From positions 2,211,318 through 2,275,317 of the forward strand of contig NZ_CP150886.1 in NCBI RefSeq assembly GCF_038050375.1: a DNA stretch of 64,000 nt. Reading direction: 5' to 3'. The notes under the pieces were generated by a model. That model searched no databases. It had not been told where the DNA came from and saw nothing but the letters and a program-made list of their open reading frames with translations. Positions 16,967-25,003 of this stretch are shown here, piece by piece; positions within the stretch are counted from its first letter, which is position 1, and every line of letters starts with the position of its first letter. The position numbers were made by a program, and so were the translations under genes. The stretch comes from Okeanomitos corallinicola TIOX110 (GTDB lineage Bacteria; Cyanobacteriota; Cyanobacteriia; Cyanobacteriales; Nostocaceae).

Positions 16967-17720
16967 TTAATTAATGGGAATGGGAAAAAGGTAGTAATAA
17001 TTATTAATCCTAAAATCCTATTCTCTTACTTATTTTTTAGCAAGAATTCGGACATGATCTTAATATTTTCATATTTTTATATTTTGAGATTGAGTTTAAT
17101 ATTTAAAAATAAAATAGCTGAAAATAGCATATAAGTACCTGGGCAAAATTAATTGCACATTTGGGAAAACAATAGAAATCGCTGTATCTCTTGTCTGTCA
17201 CCTGTCACCTTTCATAAATATGAAATTTATTTTGCACGACTACTTATTTGTAGTTATGATTTAGAGATATGTATTTTATGTGTCATTTGTATTAATAGGC
17301 TCAACTCAATTATGTAAATAACTTTTAAGCTAGTAATTTTTAGGTTGTATTAATTAAAGTGATACTGATAAAAATACTGAAATCATAAATTGGGTTTCCA
17401 ATAATTGGCAGCAGCGATAATTGCTCACACGACTATTTGAATTAAAATATAATTTTTGGATCTGCTCAGGTGTGATGGTTTTTTTGATATAACGCGTAGA
17501 TACTAGATTAAATGCTTGGCTGCCTAGTTTAATTTATAACTGCTTCCCTGAAAATTCCTTTGTCAGTTGGCATAATTTCAGGAAGTTGGTAAATAGTGGT
17601 TGGGTAATTGGGAACAGGGAATGATAACCTATTACCTTTTATGACTGACTAATGATTCATGACAACATAATAGAAATGGGGCAGTTCTGAAAAAGTCACT
17701 TGTTATGGGATGAAAAGCGC
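16967..17720. other. Gene-free AT-rich intergenic region with repeat element
   Basis: No convincing ORF is present in this 750-base gap. It contains a MITE-like element (17132-17246) and a short GGGAACAGGGAA tract near 17608. The last 30 bases before 17721 may hold the ribosome-binding site (GGGATGAAAAG) of the helicase-like gene. A short minus-strand ORF across 17632-17823 is a shadow of that gene and lacks any family features. Confidence 0.6.
17132..17246. repeat. MITE-like element with imperfect terminal inverted repeats
   Basis: The left end (from 17132) reads TAAGTACCTGGGCAAAATTA and the reverse complement of the right end reads TAAGTAGTCGTGCAAAATAA. Over 26 positions 20 match. The 115-base interior has no ORF and includes a CTGTCACCTGTCACC heptamer tract. 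No target-site duplication was established. It is likely non-autonomous and would depend on a transposase elsewhere. That interpretation is inferred. Confidence 0.5.
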
Positions 17721-19277
17721 GTGATTGAGGCAGAAGTTCATTTATCACTACACAACTTCCTGCGATCGCAGGTTGGGTTTCCAGCATGGCCACATCATTT
17801 GACGATGGCACGGTTGGTAGCAAGAGCTTTGCGATTAGGACGTAGTGCTTTAATTCAAGTTGGGGCAGTTTGCGGTTATCAAGGACGATATCGCACCAGT
17901 TTTATTGCATCTGCCTTAATGTGGCATGATCCTGTAATTATTGTGGCTACGGAAAATGTCCAGCAACGCTTACTAAATATAGAAATTCCCCGTTTACAGC
18001 AATGGTTATTAACCCAGAAACCAATCAGAACGGGTGAAGTTTGGCCTGGTTCTAATTTCCAAGGATTGCTGTTAACATCTCCCCAAGCTTGGTTAAAAAG
18101 TCAGTTGGCTGACGATGGGGGTTTTCCGGCTAATATTCCCACTATTATTGATGGGGTTGATGATTTGGAAGATTGGGTACGTGATCAGTTAACTCAAGAT
18201 ATTCAACCCCATGACTGGGATCAATTGATGCTGGCTTGTCCCCAGGAATCTGAGGTGATTCGTGAAGCTAGGATACAATTGACCCATGAATTATTTCAAC
18301 ATCCAGAAAATCCATATAATTGCTATCTGATTTCTCAATCGGAAATTGAAATTTTACAAGGACTGTTTTTGGTTTTAGACCAAAATACAGATGATTTACC
18401 AGTTGCTTGGCAAAACTTTAGGCAACAGTTCCAAAATTACCTGAATACTTATTCTGACCCTTTTTCCCCGTCTACTGACTTATTTTGGTCTACTATCGCT
18501 CGTCGTCAAGGGTTATTTTCTTTACATTACGCACCTATTGAGTTACCTGAGATATTAGTACCTATTTGGCAGCGTCAACCTGTGGTACTGGTTGGTAGTG
18601 CTTTAGAACCGGACACAGAAGCGCCGTTATTTCGCCAGCGATTGGGATTGGATGATTTAACTTGTTTAAAGTTTTCTGCTGATCATCAAGGGGAAGCTAT
18701 TCAACTTTATGCACCCCATAAGTTGCCTTTACCTAATACACCGGAATTTCAAGGGGCATTTATTCACCAAGTCCGTACCCTCGTTTGTTTGAGTGCTACT
18801 GCACCAGGAGTAACGGTGGTGTTGGTGGGGGATGTACCCCTAAAATCTAGGGTAGGGGCAATTTTAGCTGCGGAGTTTGGTTCACGGGTACAGGTGGAAA
18901 AAACTTGTTTGGATGAAAATGGAATTTTGGTGACAGGTTGGGAATATTGGCGGGAGCATTATCATGTTTTACCCGCTCCCAGGCTGTTAATGATTGCCAC
19001 TTTACCTTTACCATCTTTAGAAAATCCTTTAGTGGCTGGCAGGGTAGCCCACTACAAGCGATCGCACCAAGACTGGTTTAGACTTTATTTATTACCCACT
19101 GCCTTGAATGAATTACAAAGGGCGATCGCACCTGTCAGGGAACACAAAGGTATCGTCGCCTTATTCGATACTCGAGTCGTTAACCGCAGTTACGGCGCTC
19201 AAATTCTTACCGCTCTTAGTCCCCTCGCACGCCTAAATTATCTTGATCCCAGCCTATTTTCTCAAACAAATGAATAA
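17721..19277 (+). CDS. DinG/Rad3-like helicase homolog with degenerate ATPase motifs
   Basis: The C-terminal part has the family's motif-VI signature VALFDTRVVNRSYGAQIL and a preceding core LVCLSATAPG...LMIATLPLPSLENPL like DinG-type superfamily 2 helicases. The N-terminal part, however, has ALIQVGAVCGYQGRYRTSF where Walker A (GTGKT) should be, and IIDGVDDLEDW where the DEAH box should be. It has 518 residues and lacks most of the usual N-terminal half with an iron-sulfur domain. It may be a non-hydrolysing DNA-binding relative. Start: GTG at 17721 begins VIEAEVHLSLHNFL, as in homologs I recall. A TTG at 17700 is the alternative. Confidence 0.72.
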   Translation: MIEAEVHLSLHNFLRSQVGFPAWPHHLTMARLVARALRLGRSALIQVGAVCGYQGRYRTSFIASALMWHDPVIIVATENVQQRLLNIEIPRLQQWLLTQKPIRTGEVWPGSNFQGLLLTSPQAWLKSQLADDGGFPANIPTIIDGVDDLEDWVRDQLTQDIQPHDWDQLMLACPQESEVIREARIQLTHELFQHPENPYNCYLISQSEIEILQGLFLVLDQNTDDLPVAWQNFRQQFQNYLNTYSDPFSPSTDLFWSTIARRQGLFSLHYAPIELPEILVPIWQRQPVVLVGSALEPDTEAPLFRQRLGLDDLTCLKFSADHQGEAIQLYAPHKLPLPNTPEFQGAFIHQVRTLVCLSATAPGVTVVLVGDVPLKSRVGAILAAEFGSRVQVEKTCLDENGILVTGWEYWREHYHVLPAPRLLMIATLPLPSLENPLVAGRVAHYKRSHQDWFRLYLLPTALNELQRAIAPVREHKGIVALFDTRVVNRSYGAQILTALSPLARLNYLDPSLFSQTNE

Positions 19278-19333
19278 AAAAAATTATCACAGGTAAGCTG
19301 TTATGCAGCTAAAGTTGATCATCCTAACATAGT

Positions 19334-19370
19334 TAAGTCTTGTGGTGTGGGCATCTTGCCCGCTAGACTT
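19334..19370. repeat. AAGTCT...AGACTT hairpin containing GTGGGC/GCCCGC
   Basis: The outer arms AAGTCT (19334-19339) and AGACTT (19365-19370) enclose a core GTGGGCATCTTGCCCGC stem-loop. It lies 56 bases after the helicase-like stop codon. There is no T-tract after it, so it is more likely a dispersed palindrome related to the one at 5611-5629 than an intrinsic terminator. Confidence 0.45.
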
Positions 19371-19497
19371 ATACAAATTAAAGACACAGCAGCTTAATAG
19401 GCAATTGAGCATTGGGAAAAATCTTCTCCTCTCCACAACAACCTTAATTCCTGCGAACATATACAAATAACCTCAACCAAAAATTAGAAAACAGATT

Positions 19498-19713
19498 ATG
19501 GGTGAAGCAAAACGTCGTAAAACCAAACTGGGAGAAGAATATGGTCAAGAAACTCGCATCTTACCTTGGGTTCCCATTAGCAAATCTCAAGCTGAATTAT
19601 TTGTCAGTATCACTACCCGTGGAGCTTGGATTGGTATTGGTATGATGGTTGCTGCATGGGTGACTATCCGTTTTATTGGCCCTGCTTTTGGCTGGTGGCA
19701 ATTAGCAGCTTAA
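19498..19713 (+). CDS. DUF2839 family small membrane protein
   Basis: The 71-residue protein begins MGEAKRRKTKLGEEYG and has one membrane helix (GAWIGIGMMVAAWVTIRFIGPAFGWW). This is the pattern of the DUF2839 family, small proteins conserved across cyanobacteria with no known function. The strongly basic N-terminus preceding the helix suggests the N-terminus stays in the cytoplasm. The ATG at 19498 is preceded by AGAAAACAGATT, a poor ribosome-binding site. Confidence 0.8.
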   Translation: MGEAKRRKTKLGEEYGQETRILPWVPISKSQAELFVSITTRGAWIGIGMMVAAWVTIRFIGPAFGWWQLAA

Positions 19714-20178
19714 AAAAGATGGTAGGGTGTAGGTGGGAGGAGACAAGCATTATTTTCTTCCCAACTCACACCTGGCCAAAGAAGTAACAAAATTCTGAAA
19801 AATTATGATAGAGCCAAGAAATACTACAAATTTCCTTAAACATCACCCATAAACGTTCAATATGCAACAGTTCAACAGTTGACTAGCAGGAGATTTGAGT
19901 TACGCTAAAGGCTGGCTATCACTATTAACTAATTCAAGTCGGCTAGCTAACTGGAAATAATCCTAACTTTAGCGGTTTTATCTGAGATTTATATTTTGTA
20001 AATTGAATACTTTGATACGGCAGATAAAATCGTTATCCACTACCCTGAGCAAGATAGTCAATTACAGACTTAACTATCTGCTAGGAATTGTAATGAATAG
20101 TTTACAATACCAAAGGATGGAAAAACCTAAAGAAAATATAAAATATACTCACATAACTGTGGTGTCTGGAGGAAAAAA
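19714..20178. other. Gene-free region upstream of the DUF1815-like gene
   Basis: A plus-strand ORF from 20003 to 20188 exists but has no family features and overlaps the better-supported next gene. No tRNA, terminator or convincing promoter was found. The final stretch contains the strong Shine-Dalgarno GGAGG at about 20168-20172, which supports the GTG start at 20179. Confidence 0.5.
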
Positions 20179-20520
20179 GTGTTTCTGAGACTGGCACATC
20201 AACATAGACAATTTGTTCAAGACTTGGTAATGAACCTACAAGCCTTGGCGATAGTATTAGAGCGAAACGGCTATCTAGCTTCTTGTTACACCTGCGGCGA
20301 CCAAATGAACAGTGCATCATTTATGGTTAGCTTAGGAGACAATCATCTGATTCGCTTTTTAGTATCAGATTACGGAATTACTTGGACTGAAATGCGGGAT
20401 GACCGCGAATTGATGAAATTAGAAGGTGCAGAAGCAATTAGCCAATTGCAGGAACTAGCTAATCTTGTCAAGCAATCAATACAAACTTCTACAAATCAAA
20501 AAACTCTTGTTAAGAAGTAA
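20179..20520 (+). CDS. Conserved cyanobacterial small protein, probably DUF1815
   Basis: The 113-residue protein begins MFLRLAHQHRQFVQDLVMNLQALAIVLERNGYLASCYTCG and continues with SFMVSLGDNHLIRFLVSDYGITWTEMRDDRELMKLEGAEAI. I recall this as the DUF1815 family, conserved in cyanobacteria and without known function. The start is GTG, with GGAGGAAAAAA immediately upstream (GGAGG to GTG spacing about 6-7 bases), which makes the start call strong. Two cysteines in CYTCG look like a possible metal or redox pair. Confidence 0.72.
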   Translation: MFLRLAHQHRQFVQDLVMNLQALAIVLERNGYLASCYTCGDQMNSASFMVSLGDNHLIRFLVSDYGITWTEMRDDRELMKLEGAEAISQLQELANLVKQSIQTSTNQKTLVKK

Positions 20521-20721
20521 TTAGTTGCCCAAGATGAGAAAGTAATCATGCCTTTATTTTTCGGTAATTGGTCATTGGTAATACCGACTTTGTACCTGCA
20601 ATGTCCAGTATCCATTGACAATTACCGTAAATTGCATCTTGATTAATAAGATTTCAAGTGTTTTGCAGGGTCTGTTAAAATCTCTTGGGTAATAGCAAAA
20701 CTAATACTCAAAAGATTCAAT

Positions 20722-21219
20722 ATGACTCAAACAACACCAAGTCAACCAAAACTGCCACCAACCAGCGCTATTGACAAAGTAACAACAGCTGAATTTGAGA
20801 ATTGGTTTGAGTATCCCATTAAAGTCCAACCGCACCATACTGATTATGCTGGTATTGTTTGGCACGGTAAATATTTAACATGGATGGAAGAAGCGCGGGT
20901 AGAATGTTTGCGCTCCATCGGAATTGATTTTGCAGATTTAGTAGCATTGGGTTGTGATTTACCAGTTGTAGATTTGTCATTGCGCTATCATCGTTCGCTG
21001 CAATTAGGGATGATGGCACTGGTAAAAACTCGGATGTTGGAAGTTACTGGTGTCCGTATCAATTGGGATTATAAAATAGTTTCTACTGATGGAGAAGAAT
21101 TATATGTGAGTGGACAGGTAACATTAGTAGGATTAGATCGAGAAAGAGGTAAAATTATGCGACAGTTACCTCCAGCGATGAAAGATGCACTGGCGAAAAT
21201 TTCTGCATCGTACAAATAA
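20722..21219 (+). CDS. Acyl-CoA thioesterase of the 4HBT hotdog family
   Basis: The hotdog-fold thioesterase signature HHTDYAGIVWHGKYLTWMEEARVE contains the catalytic Asp (DYAG) and the central helix. LSLRYHRSLQLGMMALVKTRM and VTGVRINWDYKI follow as expected for the core beta strands. At 165 residues the size is typical. Family members hydrolyse acyl-CoA or acyl-ACP; in cyanobacteria a related enzyme cleaves 1,4-dihydroxy-2-naphthoyl-CoA in phylloquinone synthesis. That pathway's menD is in this window at 55440, but the genes are 34 kb apart, so the assignment to that step is only a possibility. Confidence 0.8.
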   Translation: MTQTTPSQPKLPPTSAIDKVTTAEFENWFEYPIKVQPHHTDYAGIVWHGKYLTWMEEARVECLRSIGIDFADLVALGCDLPVVDLSLRYHRSLQLGMMALVKTRMLEVTGVRINWDYKIVSTDGEELYVSGQVTLVGLDRERGKIMRQLPPAMKDALAKISASYK

Positions 21220-21233
21220 GCAATGTGATGTAA

Positions 21234-21494
21234 TTAATTACCGACAGGTATTTGGGAAATGTTTTGAGTAATTTCAGAGACTTTCTGCCAAATATCTTGA
21301 GGCGTAATTCCAAAACCAAAGTATAATAAAACCACTATTGCTGCACAAGTCACAGCAGTTTTAATGGTGGTTTTTACTATTTTCCAGAGCAGAATAAATG
21401 TGATCCAGGCGACTATTAAAGTTATAATCATGATATCAAGGATTTTAAAATCATGGTTGTTAAATAGGTTATCCGTTATATTTGAAAATGGCAA
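21234..21494 (-). CDS. Small two-helix membrane protein, unknown function
   Basis: Two hydrophobic segments are visible (IMIITLIVAWITFILLWKI and TAVTCAAIVVLLYFGFGI). The amphipathic C-terminal helix PQDIWQKVSEITQNISQI follows. I do not recognise the family, though small membrane proteins with a 'G(F/I)TPQDIWQ' motif are familiar from cyanobacteria. It lies between a thioesterase gene and the ATPase/TOPRIM pair. The start at 21494 is 36 bases from the divergent ATPase start at 21531, so the promoters overlap. Confidence 0.6.
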   Translation of the reverse strand: MPFSNITDNLFNNHDFKILDIMIITLIVAWITFILLWKIVKTTIKTAVTCAAIVVLLYFGFGITPQDIWQKVSEITQNISQIPVGN

Positions 21495-21530
21495 GATAGT
21501 TAGGTTTATTAATAAAATTTAGAGAAAAGC

Positions 21531-22652
21531 ATGAAAATTATTTCACTGAGACTCAAGAATAATTTTTTAGGTTGGGATTTTGATGAAGTTGATTTTTCAT
21601 CAAATTTAACGCTGTTAGTAGGTGTTTCCGGTGTAGGTAAAACTCAAATACTGCGTGCAATTATGGATTTAAACCGCATTGCAAATGGAAAAAGTATAAA
21701 TGGTTTGGAATGGAAAATAAGATTTTCTACCATCAATGGTAATGAATTCGTTTGGGAGGGTAGTTTTGATACTATTGACAACGAAGCAGATGAATTAATT
21801 TTTGACGACCAAGATGAAACAGAAAAACCATCATTACTTTATGAAAACCTGACTTCAAGAAATAGTATTTTAACTGAACGTAGTCAAGGAAAAATAAGAG
21901 TTAAAAATCAAGAAATGCCTAAATTTTCTTCGCATCAATCAATAGTGTATATATTGAGAGAAGAAAGTGATATAAAAGAAGCTTATAATGCTTTGAACAA
22001 AATTGAATACCGTGATCAAACAAGAAATGGTATATATAAAATACCAGAAAAACCTTTGCATTTTCTCACCAATAAATATAAAACATTGGAGGGTATAGTT
22101 AATAGTGGTGAAGATATTATAACTAAAATCTATTTAACTTATTTTCATAAATTAAATGTTTTCGATCAAATTAGATCCAGTTTTATTGATATTTTTCAAC
22201 AAATCGAAGATATAAAAGTTGAGCTTATTGACAGAGATGATTTTCCAAAAAGTTTTTTTATTCCTTTTGTTTTTATCAAAGAAGAATCTGTAGAAAAATG
22301 GATTAGAGAAGATAGGATGTCTTCAGGTATGTTGCGGACACTTATTCATATTAGTGAAATTCACCTTTCAAATCCAGGAAGTTTAATATTAATTGATGAA
22401 TTTGAAAATAGTTTAGGTATCAATTGTATTGATATATTGACTGATGACTTAATTCATGAAAATAAAACTTTGCAATATATCGCTACTAGTCATCACCCTT
22501 ACATTATCAATAATATTCCCTATGAATACTGGAAAATAGTTACTCGCAAAGGTGGACATATTAGCATTCGTAATGCTTCAGATTATCATTTAGGTAAATC
22601 TAAGCAACAAGCATTTATTCAATTAACTAAAATTCTTGAAAAACAATTGTAA
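21531..22652 (+). CDS. AAA-type ATPase, first gene of an ATPase/TOPRIM pair
   Basis: The 373-residue protein is an ABC-type/AAA15-like ATPase: Walker A GVSGVGKT at 31-38, signature-like SSGM at 264-267, Walker B LILIDE at 285-290, and the His-switch SHHP at 320-323. It has no nuclease domain of its own. The stop codon is separated from the ATG of the next gene by one base, so the two genes are probably cotranscribed and coupled. This arrangement of an OLD/AAA15-type ATPase with a TOPRIM-type partner is shared by anti-phage and abortive-infection systems such as PARIS (AriA/AriB) and AbiL. Whether it is one of these is not settled. Confidence 0.85.
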   Translation: MKIISLRLKNNFLGWDFDEVDFSSNLTLLVGVSGVGKTQILRAIMDLNRIANGKSINGLEWKIRFSTINGNEFVWEGSFDTIDNEADELIFDDQDETEKPSLLYENLTSRNSILTERSQGKIRVKNQEMPKFSSHQSIVYILREESDIKEAYNALNKIEYRDQTRNGIYKIPEKPLHFLTNKYKTLEGIVNSGEDIITKIYLTYFHKLNVFDQIRSSFIDIFQQIEDIKVELIDRDDFPKSFFIPFVFIKEESVEKWIREDRMSSGMLRTLIHISEIHLSNPGSLILIDEFENSLGINCIDILTDDLIHENKTLQYIATSHHPYIINNIPYEYWKIVTRKGGHISIRNASDYHLGKSKQQAFIQLTKILEKQL

Positions 22653-22653
22653 C

Positions 22654-23391
22654 ATGAATTTCTATTTTGTGTTTGAGGGGAAAACAGAAGCAATTATTTA
22701 TAAAAAATGGTTATCTTTCCTACTACCACATTTAACTGAAGTGGATAGTTTTGATGCTGTTAGTCAGAATAACTATTATTACGAAAGTGATATGGGTGTT
22801 CCTGATTGTTATAGAGTTGCTGCTAATGCTATTCAAGAAATTAACGAAGTCCCAAAATATGATTATTTGGTGCTATTTACAGATGCAGATCGTTTGACTG
22901 TTTCCGATAAAAAAACAGAAGCATTAGAGAAAATTAAACTCAATTTACAAAATCAACCTTTTCAAACTCTACCAGAAAATTGTCAATTACAAGTTATTAT
23001 CCAAAAAGTTTGTATTGAAACTTGGTTTTTAGGAAATAGAAACTTTTTTGTCAGAAATCCACAACATAATGAAACTCTGAAAGCATATATTAAATATTTT
23101 GATGTCAGTCAAAATAATCCTGAAGATTTAGCTAGTGAGTTTGAAGAAGATACGAAAAATAGTAAAGAAATCTTTGGATATAAAACTAAAGCTTTATTTC
23201 ATGAAGGATATCTGAGAGAGATTTTTAAAGAACGTAATTTATCTTATAGGAAATCTAGACCAAGAGAAGTACAAGAAAAATTTTACTTTGATCAATTATT
23301 AGCTAGAATTAAAATAAATTCAGATCATTTACATAGTTTTCAAGAATTTATAGATTTTTGTGCAAGAATCAATATTCAAGAAAATCAATAA
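22654..23391 (+). CDS. TOPRIM-like nuclease (DUF4276/RloB/DUF4435-like), second gene of the pair
   Basis: The N-terminus MNFYFVFEGKTEAIIY carries an acidic residue (E8) and the central strand YDYLVLFTDADRL has a DxD pair at 77 and 79. Together these match the metal-binding acidic residues of a TOPRIM domain. KVCIETWFLG resembles the E-T/A-W segment of DUF4276-like proteins. The 245-residue size fits a stand-alone TOPRIM toxin component. The start ATG at 22654 lies one base after the ATPase stop. An upstream in-frame TTG at 22636 is less likely. It probably cuts a nucleic acid target, perhaps tRNA, when released by its ATPase partner. That is inferred from related systems. Confidence 0.75.
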   Translation: MNFYFVFEGKTEAIIYKKWLSFLLPHLTEVDSFDAVSQNNYYYESDMGVPDCYRVAANAIQEINEVPKYDYLVLFTDADRLTVSDKKTEALEKIKLNLQNQPFQTLPENCQLQVIIQKVCIETWFLGNRNFFVRNPQHNETLKAYIKYFDVSQNNPEDLASEFEEDTKNSKEIFGYKTKALFHEGYLREIFKERNLSYRKSRPREVQEKFYFDQLLARIKINSDHLHSFQEFIDFCARINIQENQ

Positions 23392-23395
23392 AAAT

Positions 23396-23434
23396 TTATC
23401 CCACACCGCACCGGATAAGATGAGTGTAGGATAA
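23396..23434 (-). terminator. Intrinsic terminator hairpin for dxr
   Basis: TTATCCCACAC (23396-23406) pairs with GTGTAGGATAA (23424-23434) in an 11-base stem with one mismatch. Read on the minus strand after the dxr stop codon (23444) the stem is followed by AAATTTTTATT, a U-rich tract. It also lies just beyond the plus-strand TOPRIM gene stop (23391), so it may serve both directions. Confidence 0.6.
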
Positions 23435-23443
23435 TTAGTATAT

Positions 23444-24640
23444 CTACCCAACAGAAACTATCTGTGGTTGAATCGCTAATTTTTCAGTCGCAGTAAAAAC
23501 CTCTTGTCTAGCCCATTGATCAGCTGCCAAAATGTCATCTAAAGAAGGATTTTGTTTGTTATCATTGGTATGGCGATCGCAAACAAACTCAATACACCTT
23601 GCAATATCCAAATACCCAATTTTCTCATCTAAAAACAGCGCCACAGCTTGTTCATTCGCCGCATTTAACACCGCCGGCATAGAACCACCAGCCCTACCCG
23701 CAGCATAAGCCAAATTCATGCAAGGATACTTATGATGATCCGGTTCACGGAATGTTAAATCACCAGATTTTACTAAATTCAATCTTTCCCAATTAGTAGC
23801 AATTCTTTCTGGCCAAGACAACGCATAAAGCAGCGGTAAACGCATATCTGGCCAACCAAGTTGAGCTAAAACAGAAGTATCTTGTAACTCAATCAAAGAG
23901 TGAATAATACTTTGGGGATGAATGACAATTTCAATATCATCATAATCCATCCCAAACAAATAATGAGCCTCAATGACTTCTAAACCCTTATTCATCAAAG
24001 TTGCAGAGTCTACGGTGATTTTTTTACCCATTGACCAATTAGGATGTTTAAGAGCATCCGCAACTTTCACATTTGCTAACTTCTCCACAGGCCAGTCACG
24101 GAAAGCACCACCGGAAGCAGTTAGTAATATCTTCTTTAACCCACCATCAGGAACACCTTGCAGACATTGAAAAATTGCCGAATGTTCCGAGTCTGCTGGT
24201 AATAGTTTCACACCATGTTTTTCCACCAACGGTAAAACCACAGGCCCACCAGCAATCAGAGTTTCTTTATTTGCTAGAGCAATATCCTTACCAGCTTCAA
24301 TTGCTGCAATTGTCGGTAACAAACCCGCACAACCAACAATACCTGTTACCACACTTTCAGCGTCACCATAACGAGCAACCGCTGTCACACCCTCTTCCCC
24401 AGCTAGTAAAAGTGGTTGGGGATCAACGTCTTTAATAGCTTCCCGTAGTTCTGGTAACTTATCAGCGGCAGAAATAGCTGCAATTTGGGGACGAAACTGG
24501 CGAATTTGGGCTGCAAATAACTCCACATTGCGCCCCGCAGTTAGGCCAACTATGCGAAACTTGTCTGGATGTTCAGAAACTATATCTAAAGTCTGAGTAC
24601 CAATAGAGCCAGTAGAACCAAGAAGAGTAATAGCTTTCAC
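23444..24640 (-). CDS. dxr: 1-deoxy-D-xylulose 5-phosphate reductoisomerase
   Basis: This enzyme converts DXP to MEP with NADPH and a divalent metal, the committed step of the MEP isoprenoid pathway that feeds carotenoids, chlorophyll phytyl and quinones. The N-terminal NADPH motif [17 protein letters not shown], the [12 protein letters not shown] segment, the metal-site [13 protein letters not shown], and the catalytic-region [15 protein letters not shown] all match. At 398 residues it is full length. Its promoter region (24641-24959) is also the 3' region of the TnpB gene, so insertion-derived sequence now lies immediately upstream. Confidence 0.97.
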   Translation of the reverse strand: MKAITLLGSTGSIGTQTLDIVSEHPDKFRIVGLTAGRNVELFAAQIRQFRPQIAAISAADKLPELREAIKDVDPQPLLLAGEEGVTAVARYGDAESVVTGIVGCAGLLPTIAAIEAGKDIALANKETLIAGGPVVLPLVEKHGVKLLPADSEHSAIFQCLQGVPDGGLKKILLTASGGAFRDWPVEKLANVKVADALKHPNWSMGKKITVDSATLMNKGLEVIEAHYLFGMDYDDIEIVIHPQSIIHSLIELQDTSVLAQLGWPDMRLPLLYALSWPERIATNWERLNLVKSGDLTFREPDHHKYPCMNLAYAAGRAGGSMPAVLNAANEQAVALFLDEKIGYLDIARCIEFVCDRHTNDNKQNPSLDDILAADQWARQEVFTATEKLAIQPQIVSVG

Positions 24641-24669
24641 AATTATTTAGGGGTTGACGATACTCTTAA

Positions 24670-25003
24670 CTTTGACACTCTGCGTCCTCAAGGAGCGCAG
24701 ATTCTTGGTTCAACGAGTCCACTTAGATTAGAGTCCTTGCGGCATCTAACCCAGAGGTGGTTCTCTCCCCAAGCGTTACTTTCCCCCTGCCCGGAGGTAG
24801 TTGCATGACTACAAATCCTGTCTGCCGACAGGCAGGTTTGTTTGATTTGAAATTCTGTGTCGTGTTTCGACTTCGCTCAACACAAGCCTAGTACCTGTAA
24901 ATCTTTTACCTACTTCCAGGTGATAGTTCCAAAAAACATAGACAAATATCTCATGCCTTTCATTTGTCGGGAATAACCCCGACAGGGCGAACTACAACGC
25001 CCT
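24670..25003 (-). ncRNA. Candidate omega-RNA (reRNA) of the TnpB element, also the dxr 5' flank
   Basis: Going downstream from the 3' end of tnpB on the minus strand, structured DNA begins inside the coding end. Stems AGGGCG/CGCCCT (24984-24989 with 24998-25003) and GTCGGG/CCCGAC (24966-24971 with 24978-24983) are followed by GTGTT/AACAC (24862-24866 with 24879-24883), CCTGTC/GACAGG (24817-24832) and a TCTGCGTCC-type stem (24679-24701). TnpB guide RNAs derive from exactly this position, overlapping the tnpB 3' end and ending at the element's right end. Exact ends are not defined here. Confidence 0.4.

Noticed and set aside
17632-17823. Minus-strand 63-residue ORF near the helicase-like gene
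   Set aside because: It overlaps the conserved N-terminus of that gene and has no family signature.
20003-20188. Plus-strand 61-residue ORF before the DUF1815-like gene
   Set aside because: It overlaps the GTG 20179 start with a strong Shine-Dalgarno and has no recognisable protein features.
24073-24435. Plus-strand ORF over dxr
   Set aside because: It lies opposite conserved dxr codons and has no family features.
24670-24960. CRISPR-like or tRNA structure in the gap before dxr
   Set aside because: The stem-loops are not repeated direct units and do not form a tRNA cloverleaf. Their position fits a TnpB guide RNA better.
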